Shown piece by piece: positions 9,805-19,283 of a stretch of DNA of 49,555 nucleotides (positions are counted from its first letter, which is position 1; every line of letters starts with the position of its first letter). The translations under genes were made by a program, and so were the position numbers. The stretch comes from Cladosporium sp. IMV 00045. Lineage: Eukaryota > Ascomycota > Dothideomycetes > Cladosporiales > Cladosporiaceae. The stretch lies in assembly GCA_001931905.2 (NCBI GenBank), contig MSJI02000537.1, forward strand, positions 1 to 49,555, in the 5' to 3' direction. Under the pieces are notes generated by a model. That model did no database searches, was not told the DNA's origin, and saw nothing but the letters and a program-made list of their open reading frames with translations.

Positions 9805-11361
9805 ATGGCCTCCCACGACGAGGGTCGCCCTCAAACTCCCCCCACCAAACCTCTCCACCAGCGCTATGGCTCTCAGGCATCGGCCGTGCATTCGAGAAAC
9901 TTGAGCGTGGAAACCGACAGGAGCTTCCCTTCTCCCATCAAGATCGATCTCGACTATGATATCAGGCACAAACTCAACGAGTCACCGCGGCCAGAAAGGG
10001 GTGCTGAGTCGCCTTTGCGCAGCGCGAGTACCGCAAGCACAATGCTCTCGCCGATGAAGCCGCCGCCTTTCTCTGCAACCTCAGCCGGAAGCCAGTGGAG
10101 TCCATGGACGCCAAACACCCCTCAGACTGGCAGCACCGATGGAGGTTTCCAGGCTGTCGATTCAGCTGTTCCCGCGCGGAACCCGTTCAACTTCACACCC
10201 GAGCAATATGTCGCTGGCGCTGGCGGCAATGGCCTTAAGCGTCCGTCTGTAGAGAACCTGCCAGGAAAACGCCGTGGACACAAGTATCGACACAGCAGTA
10301 TTCACACTGCCCATCAGATCTTCCAACCGCCCACTCAGCGCACGCCGCTTGCGGTGCCTTCCCACCTTCCCATGCCCACCCGCAAAGAAGCCTGGTGGAG
10401 CATGACCCCTCACCAGACCATGCGTCTAATCTGGTGTGCTTGTCACTTCCTCGTGTCTGGCTACGTGCAATTCTCGGCATCTGGATCGCTGTCCATGACC
10501 GCGCTATCTCGCCTGCTCCTCTTCGACGCTGCTGGCGCCACCGTCTGCGTGGCCGTGGACGTCATGTCCAACTTCGAGGTCTGGCAGCGTGGCAGCTTGA
10601 AGCATCCTTTCGGTCTGGAGCGTGCGGATGTGCTGGCTGGGTTCGGCATGGCTGTTTTCATCGGCTTCATGGGTCTGGACATCGTGAGCCACGGCGTCCA
10701 GCACGCGCTTGAGAATTTGGGCGATCACGTCCCTCACAATGCACACTCGCATTCACGAGCAAGTGCAGGAGCTGTGGATCTGGACTGCCTGCTTGCGATT
10801 GCGGTGACGCTCATCTCTGCCATTGGATTGAAGAATCATTCGCGCCTCGGACGCGCTATGAGAATGCCCTGGCTTGCAAACTGGGGTCGCATTTTGGGCA
10901 ACCCATCGCATTTTCTGACTCTGTCGGTCTCGGTTCTCTTGTTCTTCCTGCCCTTGTTTAGCGAAGAGACCTACAACATGGTCGACATCATCCTCTCGCT
11001 ATGTATCGCTGGGGTGATGATTACATTCGGCACCCGCCTTGGAGCCTCACTCGCCGCAATGCTGCTAATGAGCTACCGACACCCGACCGACCCACTTGCA
11101 GCACGCAACGTCATCAAGGGCCTCGAATCAGACCCCGGCGTCAGTGTCATCGAGGAGGTCCGAATCTGGCAGGTCCACTACGGCCTCTGCATGGCGAACC
11201 TGAAGCTCAGATATCGACCAGCGAGCGGCTACGGAGACGAGGTCTTGAGGATCCGTCAAAGAGTCACAAGTCTGATTCGAAGTCATCTGGGCAGCGTATA
11301 CGGAGAAGGCAAAGGGCCACGGTGGGATGTCAGCGTGCAGTTGGCTGTAGAAAAGGACTGA
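9805..11361 (+). CDS. ZRG17: Zrg17-like cation diffusion facilitator family protein (ER zinc transport)
   Basis: This 518-residue single-exon protein matches the fungal Zrg17 branch of the cation diffusion facilitator family. Zrg17 partners with Msc2/Cis4 to move zinc into the ER and secretory pathway. Residues 1-190 are a cytosolic, Ser/Pro-rich tail. The membrane domain follows (about 195-425) with SASGSLSMTAL, RHPF-like KHPFGLERADVLAGFGMAVF and GLDIVSHGVQHALENLG, then a short His-containing loop (HNAHSHSR), and a C-terminal cytosolic ferredoxin-like domain (EVRIWQVHYGLCMANLKL). The paired metal ligands of active transporters look incomplete: in the second helix only the Asp of the HxxxD pair is aligned, and in the fifth helix the pair reads GNPSH. 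That fits a non-catalytic heterodimer subunit, as known for Zrg17 and ZnT6. Confidence 0.88.
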   Translation: MASHDEGRPQTPPTKPLHQRYGSQASAVHSRNLSVETDRSFPSPIKIDLDYDIRHKLNESPRPERGAESPLRSASTASTMLSPMKPPPFSATSAGSQWSPWTPNTPQTGSTDGGFQAVDSAVPARNPFNFTPEQYVAGAGGNGLKRPSVENLPGKRRGHKYRHSSIHTAHQIFQPPTQRTPLAVPSHLPMPTRKEAWWSMTPHQTMRLIWCACHFLVSGYVQFSASGSLSMTALSRLLLFDAAGATVCVAVDVMSNFEVWQRGSLKHPFGLERADVLAGFGMAVFIGFMGLDIVSHGVQHALENLGDHVPHNAHSHSRASAGAVDLDCLLAIAVTLISAIGLKNHSRLGRAMRMPWLANWGRILGNPSHFLTLSVSVLLFFLPLFSEETYNMVDIILSLCIAGVMITFGTRLGASLAAMLLMSYRHPTDPLAARNVIKGLESDPGVSVIEEVRIWQVHYGLCMANLKLRYRPASGYGDEVLRIRQRVTSLIRSHLGSVYGEGKGPRWDVSVQLAVEKD

Positions 11362-11495
11362 GAAGGCATTCGTTCCAAATGCCTGTCTTTGCGCGGGTAA
11401 GCTGCACTACTTTCTCTTCTTTCCATTTGTAACTTTATGTACATCTTTACCAACATGATACCCAACACCCTCTCGTTCCTCTCTTCGCAAGTTCC

Positions 11496-12513
11496 TCAGA
11501 AGATCGCCAGAATATTCGGTGGACTCGCCACGCCAGCAGGGACATTCACGGGTTCGCTCACGACAAAGAACTCATATCGACCTGTCTCTTTGCAGTGCTT
11601 TCCCAGTGCCTCAAGATCAAACAGTTCGCCGATCGGCATTCCCCAGCCGGCCAGCATGACCTCGTGGCACGACCAGTCTTTCTGCGTCGGCCAGGCCTCC
11701 CTATGCAATCGGTCAGTAACTTCCAATGACAGATTCAAGACGCTCTCATGCCGCTTACCAACTTGGATGATCCCCCGCGCAAGCCGCGAAATTCTCCCAC
11801 ATCCACTGCAACATCTCCTCACTCTGCTCCACGCCCGCGAAAGCCGGCGGCTGCTTCTCCCTGAGAGCCTCCAACTCCCCCTTGCCCATCTTGTTGTACG
11901 CATGCATATACCCCGACCTCACAAGCAAAATATCACCAAAATGAATCTCCGTCCCCTGCGCCTCCGCCACAGCCTTCAAATCCGCCAGCGGAATGGCAGA
12001 CGTGGCGAAAGCATCGTGCTCCCTCCCCTGCGCCACCCGCCACGCGTGGTAATCGAGGAGCACACCGCGACCCACAATCCCCTGCTCGCTCCAGGCGCCG
12101 ATGCCGTTGACGTTGCTGGCTTCCTTGCCGTTCGTGCCGTGGATGTCGTCCAGCGTGACGCCGTTGTAGAAGACTTTCTCCCGCTGGTAGCCGAAGTGGC
12201 GCAGGCCGTCCCACTGCGAGGAACTCTGGGTGTTGAAGGTCCAGACGTCGTCGTTGACGATGCGAGGCGGTTTTTGGTATAGGTGCTGGTGGAAGGCTTG
12301 CCTGCCGAAGAAGGGGAGGGGGCCTTGGGCGTCGAGGGGCCAGTTGAGAGAGATTCGGGTGCCGGTTTTGATTTCGCGGGAGGCGGAGGTGACGATTTGG
12401 TCAGTGAGGCGGTTGAGGGTTCCGAGTTGGTCGTTGGCGCCGTAGAGTCCCCAGGCGTTGTGGTGGGGGCCGTTCTTATCTAAAGGCAGATCGGAGAAAT
12501 TGGGGATGCTCAT
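11496..12513 (-). CDS. Cyclase-family protein (PF04199-like, kynurenine-formamidase fold)
   Basis: Two exons on the minus strand, 12513-11759 and 11700-11496, with a 58-base intron (GTAAGC donor, CTGAC branch-like sequence, CATAG acceptor) give 319 residues. The junction restores DHPSWEAWPTQKDW, matching the usual fungal pattern. The family includes kynurenine formamidases and related metal-dependent hydrolases; fungal members like this one are mostly uncharacterised. Typical blocks are the N-terminal WGLYGANDQLGTLNRLT, the core SSSQWDGLRHFGYQ and the C-terminal GWGMPIGELFDLEALGKHC with NVPAGVASPPNILAIF. The canonical metal motif HxGTHxDxPxH is altered: here Q96, Q100, D102 and H106 occupy the four ligand positions, so both first histidines are Gln. 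There is no signal peptide. Substrate unknown. Confidence 0.9.
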
Positions 12514-13287
12514 GGTGAGGGTGTGGTATTGGGGGTTGGTTTGAATGTAGATGGATCAGATGGTCTTGAAATAGGATAATAAGATGAAATCCTGTCTATG
12601 TTTCCTTACCTCTTAAAATCGCGGGAAAAGGTGTATTTACATGAAGAGAGGAGAAGATGTGATGAGGAGTAGCTACATGTACCTCCTCGGCTCATAGAAT
12701 GTAGACTACCGAGCGAGGATGGATCATCGCATTGCATCGAGTAGCTCTGGCTTCTGCTTACCTCGTTTTCATGCTTTCGAATCGAGATTGACCTTCAATG
12801 GATTGGAGGAGAGATCATCAAGTTTCAATACCCAACATTGAATATTCGCATGGCCACGCGATAGATGTGAACAAATGTGAGCACTGAAGTCTCGGTATAA
12901 TGACGTGCGAGTGGTACCACAGTAGGATTGTTCAGCCGGAGCTTTTCCAGGCTGAGCTCGCCGAAGTCCAACCTGAGCAGCCTAAGAACTCGAGTTGTTG
13001 ATGCTCAAGCCGCAAGGTCACTTAATCCACTTTGCGATCTGACCACCACTGATCCCAACATCCATCATCCTCCACACACGCACATCATACATATTCCACA
13101 ATCACACGTGCAATTCTTCGTTCACGTGAACGACACGACTTCTCCAGCGCGCAGACTCCCACATACGCGCCAGTCCAAGCCATCTGCTTGAAAAAAACAT
13201 CCTCCATCATACCGAATCTTACATCCACCGCGATCAGGATCCAAACTGGCGCGCATTCAGACTATCAAGAAACCCAAGACAGCAGAA
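12514..13287. promoter_or_regulatory. Divergent intergenic region, cyclase and RCC1
   Basis: The 774 bases lie between divergent starts. Near RCC1 the plus strand becomes C- and A-rich (13070-13280), a usual fungal 5' leader. Two CACGTG boxes occur at 13105-13110 and 13123-13128. I find no gene; the frame 12928-13191 is not convincing. Confidence 0.55.
13105..13131. promoter_or_regulatory. Paired CACGTG boxes upstream of RCC1
   Basis: CACGTG occurs at 13105-13110 and again at 13123-13128; the second is the centre of a 12-base perfect palindrome GTTCACGTGAAC (13120-13131). CACGTG is the classical E-box bound by fungal bHLH proteins such as Cbf1-type factors. The pair lies about 160-180 bases before the RCC1 start codon. 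Binding is inference. Confidence 0.5.
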
Positions 13288-15232
13288 ATGCCTCCCAAGC
13301 GCGCCGCTTCCACAAAGGCCGCCGCCAAAGACGCGCCGGCGTCTGCGAAAAACAAGGCCAACACCGCGGCCAAGGTCACGAAGCCCGAGCCTGCGACCAA
13401 GAAGACCGCCGCCAAAGGCAAGGCCGCCGACGCTGCTAAGGCGCCTGCAAAGGGTCGCGGTCGTCCAAAGAAACAGCCTGAGCCTGAGCCTGAAGAAGAG
13501 GTTGAGTCCGGGTCTGAGGCCGATTCTGAACAAGACGGAGCAGAGACAAAGAAGAGCACCACTAAGACAACAAAGGCGAATGGTAAGTCTACATCTTAGG
13601 CTTTGATGATGGATCCGGCCACTTCTCTCTTGGAAATGCAGCAGTCTATGCTGCAGGATCGTCGAGAGAATGGCCGCTTCGAAATCGAGACGCCCGCCGC
13701 TGGGATTTTTCGATGCGAGAAAACGCTTACACGTTGCTATAGGTTCCACCAAGAAGGCTGCCGCGAAGAAGGCTTCACCAAAGCCTAAAGCAGAGGCAGC
13801 AGCTCCTGCAAAGAGGGGCATCAAGCGCAAGGCCGACGATGAGACCCCGGCTGCTCCGGCGAAGAAGGTCAAGGCTCTCGTCAAGGGACCTGTTATCAAC
13901 GAACCCCCAACTGAGCGCCTGCACGTCTTCGTTTTTGGCGAGGGCACTGCTGGAGAGCTCGGTCTCGGCACCGACAAGAAGTGCATTGACGTTAAGCGTC
14001 CTCGTCTGAATGCCAACCTCGATGCTCAGAAGGTCGGCGTGGTACAGGTCGTTGCCGGTGGTATGCACAATGTGGCTTTGACCCACGACAACAAGATCTT
14101 GACATGGGGTGTGAACGATCAGGGTGCGTTGGGTCGCGACACCACTTGGGACGGCGGCCTCAAAGACATGGACGAGGAGGAAGACTCTGACTCCGACGAC
14201 GATGACACTGGCATGAACCCCAAGGAGAGCACACCTGGCGAGGTTGACTGGGCCACCACCGAGGTCCCTGAAGGCACACGTTGGGTCGATGTCGCAGCCG
14301 GTGACAGCTGTTCGTTCGCGCTCACCGACGACGGTAAAGTGTACGGCTGGGGTACCTTCCGTAGCAACGAGGGTATCTTTGGTTTCACCCACGACACCTT
14401 CATCGCGCAACGACCCATCCGCATCCCGGAGTTGAAGAACATCACCAGCATCAAGGCCGGCGCTAACCACGCTCTTGCGCTGGACACCAAGGGCGCCGTC
14501 TTTGCTTGGGGATCTGGTCAGCAAAACCAGCTCGGTCGCCGTGTCATCGAGCGCACCAAGATCGAGGGTCTGAAGCCTCGTGAGTTCGGTCTCCCCAAGG
14601 GCAAGAAGTCCATCGTCTCCATCGAGACCGGTGGCTACCACAGTTTCGCCATCTCCAAGACCGGCGACGTCTACTCCTGGGGTCTCAACAACTTCGGCGA
14701 GACGGGCGTCATGGACAACGCGGGCCAGGACGACGCCGTCATCCTCAAGCCCCAGGTCGTCGACGCCCTCAAAGACAAGACCATCGTCTCCATCAAAGGC
14801 GGCGGCCACCACTCCCTCTGCGCCACCTCCGACGGCGACTGCCTCGTCTGGGGCCGCTTGGATGGCAACCAGTGCGGTCTGAGCAAAGACTTCATCGCAA
14901 GCCTGCCCGCCGACTCGACCATCAAAGACGAGCGCGACCAGCCGCGCATCCTCGCCGTCCCCACCAAAGTGCCCACCATCCAGGGCAAGGCGGCCGTGGT
15001 CACCACCTGCTCCGACCACAACATCGTCGTCACTGAGGAGGGCAAGGCGTACAGCTGGGGCTTCTCCGCCAACTACCAGACGGGCCAGGGCACCATCGAC
15101 GACGTCATCGAGGCCACTCTCATCGACAACACCGCCGTCCGTGAGAGGAAGCTCAACGGCACCACGTCTGGTGGCCAGTTCAGCGTGCTGACCGCTAAGG
15201 CTGAGGAGGCGCCTGCCACTAATGGTGTTTGA
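13288..15232 (+). CDS. RCC1/Pim1-type Ran guanine nucleotide exchange factor
   Basis: RCC1 proteins sit on chromatin and load Ran with GTP, setting transport direction and spindle cues. Two exons, 13288-13582 and 13743-15232 with a 160-base intron, give 594 residues. The N-terminal 140 residues are Ala/Lys/Pro-rich and histone-H1-like, with an AT-hook-like GRGRPKK at about residues 56-62, an acidic patch (EPEPEEEVESGSEADSEQD) and a basic NLS-like KRGIKRKADDE. Seven RCC1 repeats follow, marked by VFVFGEGTAGELGLG, ILTWGVNDQGALG, VYGWGTFRSNEG, VFAWGSGQQNQLG, VYSWGLNNFGETG, CLVWGRLDGNQCG and AYSWGFSANYQTG. An acidic insert (DMDEEEDSDSDDDD) interrupts the second blade, as in other fungal orthologues. 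Orthology to yeast Prp20/Srm1 is likely. Confidence 0.93.
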
Positions 15233-16281
15233 GGATTGGAGAAGAATGAAACACCGAGATTGTGAAGTTTGGAGACGAGAAATTGAAAGTCTGTGAGGAA
15301 AGTTGAGGTTGTCATAAACAAAGGTCGTTTTGGCATTCGCGTCGGGCCCATTGGCCCTTGTCATTTCTGTTTGCACAATGTGCACGACACTGCGTTTTAC
15401 GTCTGGAAAAAGAACTTTGAGCGAGAGGATCTGTATGAGAGATTTGTGCTGTTTTTGTGTTGCTTGCTTTTGGATTTTTGTTCTCTTTTTGATACCATTC
15501 GAAACCGAAGTGGAGGTCAGACGCAGAGCGCTGCTCCTGGGTCCTCTTTCGGGCTGTATTACCATTATCTTGACAGAAGGGGAGCTGGGGGGTTTTGGGC
15601 TATATGTAGTTGTTGGTTGGGATGGATGGGTTGGGTTGGGTTTTTTAATGGATACGAAAGAATTTCTCAACTTCTTTCTGGTTTCTGTCTGTTTCAAGTA
15701 AGGTACATGTGCCCCTTTCTTTGTATTGTGTTTCTGCCCGAGAAGAAATGGCCATGATGGTCAACAAGACGGTAGTTCGTGTTGGGTGTAAATGGGGATA
15801 TGGAATCGTTCTTGCGAGTCAAATAGTGGAGGATAGAGAAATATCAATCGCTTGAATTTGGGTGGGCAAATAACTAACTCCGAGGCGCGACTTTGATCGA
15901 TCGGCTGCGTGTGTCCAGCACATGTGTTAGCAGCCCATTGACCGAACCGCCCGTTCCTCCGCACTGGGAGGAAATGGCCTTTCTCTGTCCTGGGTTCCAG
16001 ATCATCCTTCCTCGCTTTTCAAAAAACGACAAGAAAGAGGAAAAACCAAACAAATCGCAAAAAAGTGGGGTATATGTCCGTGTGAACGCCTTTTCCCTTT
16101 TTTTGTTCTGGAGCAGCCATTCCAGGCATCACCGGAAAGCAGTAAAAGAAAAAGAAGAAGAAACACGCTGTCGCTTCCAAAAACTCGAGGGCAAGGCTTT
16201 CTCGCAAGGAAGAATGCAAATTGAGACAAGCAGAAAAGGAAAAGAAAGAAAGAAAGCAAAGAAATGAAAGGAAATATCCAA
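15233..16281. other. Convergent intergenic region
   Basis: The RCC1 3' region followed by the 3' side of the minus-strand Cys-rich gene. It contains G/T-rich tracts around 15590-15650 and purine-rich A/G tracts around 16140-16265. The long frames at 15293-15757 and 15893-16327 are low-complexity translations of these tracts and I reject them. Confidence 0.55.
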
Positions 16282-16869
16282 TCAAGTAGCGAACACGCTC
16301 CTTCCAAACCGCACGCTCTTCCTCCACCCAGCGCCGAGCTTGTTCTTGGTGCTCTTGACGCTGCCGGCGTCGGAGGACGGTGGCGTCGGCTCGCCCGGGG
16401 AGCCAGGCGAGTTAGGGTAGTACTTTCTCGCGCTGGGCAAGACTTCGTGTGGAAGCATGGTCAGGTAGAGGCGGAGGCGATCGTTCCTGTCGCGATGCAT
16501 TTGGCCTCGCTCGCTTCCGGTGCTGGAGAAACTGCCGTTGCGGCTGAGAGTGCTGAGCGCGCCGTCGCTGCCGCATCGGACCAGTTGGGGTTTGCTCATT
16601 GCGGCGAGGACGGGTGAGGAGGATGCTGATGAGCCGCTGGCGGAGGATGTGCTGCCGAAGAGGCGGTGGGTCGAGGTTGTGATGATTTCGTCGTTGTTGT
16701 CGCCGCTGCTGTCGCACCATGGGCATACCTCTTTCCGCGTCTCCCAGCCCTGGAGTTGCAGTTTTTGAGGGCAGTTGGAGAGGTCGTACTCATCGCTGCA
16801 GGAGCGCAGCAGCTCGTACCAGCGATGGCTGCAGGGCTGAGTGGAAACGTTCAGGCCGGCTACGCACAT
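16282..16869 (-). CDS. Small Cys-rich fungal protein, putative zinc-binding N-terminus
   Basis: A 195-residue protein of unknown role. Its N-terminal 52 residues hold regularly spaced Cys and His: C13, H15, C24, C33, C49 and C52, in CSHRWYELLRSC, LSNCPQKLQLQGW and EVCPWC. This C-x-H ... C ... C ... CPWC layout recurs in many short fungal proteins and suggests a structural zinc site; that assignment is inference. Residues 53-195 are Ser/Gly-rich and probably disordered, ending in a basic GWRKSVRFGRSVFAT tail. The start codon at 16869 precedes the Cys block directly, which supports this start. A long upstream gap (to 17.4 kb) with CAG/CTG-rich repeats probably serves as its 5' leader and promoter. 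Confidence 0.75.
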   Translation of the reverse strand: MCVAGLNVSTQPCSHRWYELLRSCSDEYDLSNCPQKLQLQGWETRKEVCPWCDSSGDNNDEIITTSTHRLFGSTSSASGSSASSSPVLAAMSKPQLVRCGSDGALSTLSRNGSFSSTGSERGQMHRDRNDRLRLYLTMLPHEVLPSARKYYPNSPGSPGEPTPPSSDAGSVKSTKNKLGAGWRKSVRFGRSVFAT

Positions 16870-19283
16870 GTTGGTTGATCTGATGTGAAGAGGTCGATGG
16901 TGCCTTGGCAGGGTTGTTTGGTGATGCAGGAAGAGTGAAACGGGGGCGCCTGCCGGCTGGGCAGGGCAGGACGAGTGGTGCTTCTTTTATGCCGTCGCGT
17001 CGGAAAAGGGTGGTTTGATGTCGTCAGTTGGATGGTCTGATGGTTGCGACCGTTGCCAATAAGGCTTGTGATAAGCTTGGTTGGAGTGGTTGATGAGGTT
17101 ATTGGTCGTTGCAAATGCTTGGTTGGCCAGTAGAGAGACAACACAGTCGTCGAGCCGTGGGTGAGCGTGTCGGGGAGAGGTTTGAGAGTGCGCCAGTGGT
17201 CCAGTGGTCCAAGTGTGAGACAGCAGCGGTCGTAGGGAGATGGATGAGGTGATGCTGTGTGTGCTGTGGGGGACGACCGTGCAATAGGCAGATCCAGAGT
17301 ATTGGGTATTGAAGAGTGGTACGCACTCACACTGGCAGCAGCAGCATGATATGAGTACGGAGGTGGAAGATAGCAGCAGCAACAGCAACAGCAGGTGCTG
17401 TACCAAAACAGCGGTGGACGAATCTAATATAAAGAAAGGTAAACAGTCGCAGGGAAGGCAACACCCACCACTGCGACCATGAGTCAGCCACGCTGCTTAT
17501 CTGGCACGTCGTACACCCACACCAAAAAGCATATCATCCATTATTCTGACCACACTGCCACCGCTCGCATCAGCATCTTCTCCTTTCTTCGCGCATTCGC
17601 TGCACTCTTCCCTGACAGCAAACGCGCAGTCACCCAGAAACAGGGAAGGTGATCCGCCTCCACGCCACTAAATGCACCGCACCGTTCTTCCGACAGCCTA
17701 AGCCAACCTCTAGGCGAACATCCGATCATTAGTGTCTCTTAGCTGCCCCGGCGCTGGGTCGGTAGCCGCGCAGGGCTGCCTTGTCACAGACGTTGACTGG
17801 GCAGCAATACGGTACCTATCATCTCGAATGGCTGGCCGTGGAACGTGGCTGCGTGTCGAGGAATCCTATCAATCGCGCCTGTGCTGCTAAGCGAAGCAAG
17901 CCGTTTGCTCTCGCTTCCGAGATCTTGCAGCAGGACCCGTGTCACCGCGCCGCCACCCTCGTGAGCCGCGTACCACGTCAGTTGCTTTTTATTTCTGTGC
18001 CTTGGACCTTTTACTTTACACGACGTCTGCCTTAGTGCTCGCGGTAGGCGGAAGAGGCCTCGAGTATGTCTCAGACAAGCGAATGACTCAGCATGTATGC
18101 CGGATACTCATTACCGATTTTCTGACCCTTCCAAGCCGTGGCTGCATCTGCCAATAACTCACACCGTATTTTCGGACGTGTAGCAAATTCAACAATCAAA
18201 ACACCTAGTCGAGAGCACGTGGAGTGCATCCTCAACAGCGCTTGGACTACTCGTGGTCTGTGGCAGTTCAGTAATCCATCGAGATGGGATTCCGGTACTG
18301 ACAAGTGATCCCCGCTCCTCGCGTGGGACAAGGGTATGCGGTGGGTCGCGAGTCAGTGACGTGAGTGCATCGTTCCGTTGTCAACAGGCATCGGTCTGCT
18401 ATTGCATACGAACATGTGTGCACGTGAGAAAATCTCTGCAGAACCAGTGCACAAAGCTTCCTTCTAGACCTTGGATAATTGATTCGACTTAAGGTACTGC
18501 CAATGTTGTATGACACCGCATCATGCATAGCGGTGGACGATGATGCACGATCTCTGAGGCTGTGCGATATATGAACGTCCGGTATGATTTCCAGAACGAG
18601 ACCTGACTCGACGATCAGCACACTAGTCTCTCTTCAAAGGAATCTTCCGCCAACCACATACTATACTTCTTACCTTCCACCTTCTCTATATGCACATATC
18701 TACGCAGATCTGCTGATGTCCTATCAACCAGAACAGGCTGAAGCGAACAAGTTACATGACCTTGATAAAGCATCATCATATAAAACCAAGCAGTTTCGAT
18801 AAGCCTAGCACTTCCAGGGAGGAAGGGGGAAAAGAAAAAAGGAAGGCCTCAAGCGATGTCCACACAAGGCGTGTGAACGATCTTCACTACAGCCAGGTGT
18901 ATTATAGACGCCACATTAGAACATACTGCCATTGCACTATTCTCTGCTTGAAGAGCCGGGGAATTGGGACTGGGAACTGAACAGGATGATTGATGCACAA
19001 TTTAAATTTTGCAATGCATTCAACATTTCGTATTCGAGGATTGAGAGGAGCATTATTCGCTAATGTTCAGTCCCAGGTTCTTGGGATTGATAATAAGGTC
19101 CAGGAATCAAGGTTCCGATTTCGAAGACTGTGTGCCGGAATTCATCAACGGGGAAGCACGTTCTTTGCTTAGATCATTACTATAGATCACATCTGTATAG
19201 CAATAATTTAGCACATTCGTAGGATCTTTACACTTGGATGATGCTTATTACATTGCTTCTGGGCAAAGATAGTACATCCACTC
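16870..19283. other. Long intergenic region
   Basis: The largest gene-poor gap in this window, 2.4 kb. Positions 17330-17400 carry a CAG-like trinucleotide-rich stretch (AGCAGCAGCAACAGCAACAGCAG). From 18580 to 19280 the sequence turns AT-richer, leading into the 3' end of Tof1. Open frames here are short, overlap in several frames and show no recognisable family. I cannot exclude an unspliced small gene or a non-coding RNA. Confidence 0.5.

Noticed and set aside
11437..12282. 281-codon plus-strand frame opposite the cyclase gene
   Set aside because: Antisense shadow of a clear PF04199-like gene; Arg/His/Leu-rich product without recognisable domains.
13234..14016. 260-codon minus-strand frame opposite the RCC1 N-terminus
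   Set aside because: It reads through the RCC1 intron and promoter on the opposite strand and looks like translated Ala/Lys coding sequence in reverse.
15600..15650. GGGTTG-rich tract resembling telomere repeat
   Set aside because: The units are irregular (GGTTGGGATGG, GGGTTGGG) and not TTAGGG; it is internal and part of a G/T-rich 3' region.
13775..15697. 640-codon open frame on the minus strand opposite RCC1
   Set aside because: It is the mirror of the strongly codon-biased RCC1 gene; its product is a Val/Asp/Gly/Leu-rich artefact with no family features, and the plus-strand RCC1 repeats are unmistakable.
15293..15757. Plus-strand frame downstream of RCC1
   Set aside because: Starts in the RCC1 3' region, Phe/Cys/Leu-rich from T-rich sequence, and competes with a second overlapping frame of the same kind.
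16870..17406. Minus-strand frames upstream of the Cys-rich gene
   Set aside because: They are Thr/Ser/His/Leu-rich translations of CAG/CT-rich leader sequence, and three frames overlap; more likely 5' leader or promoter.
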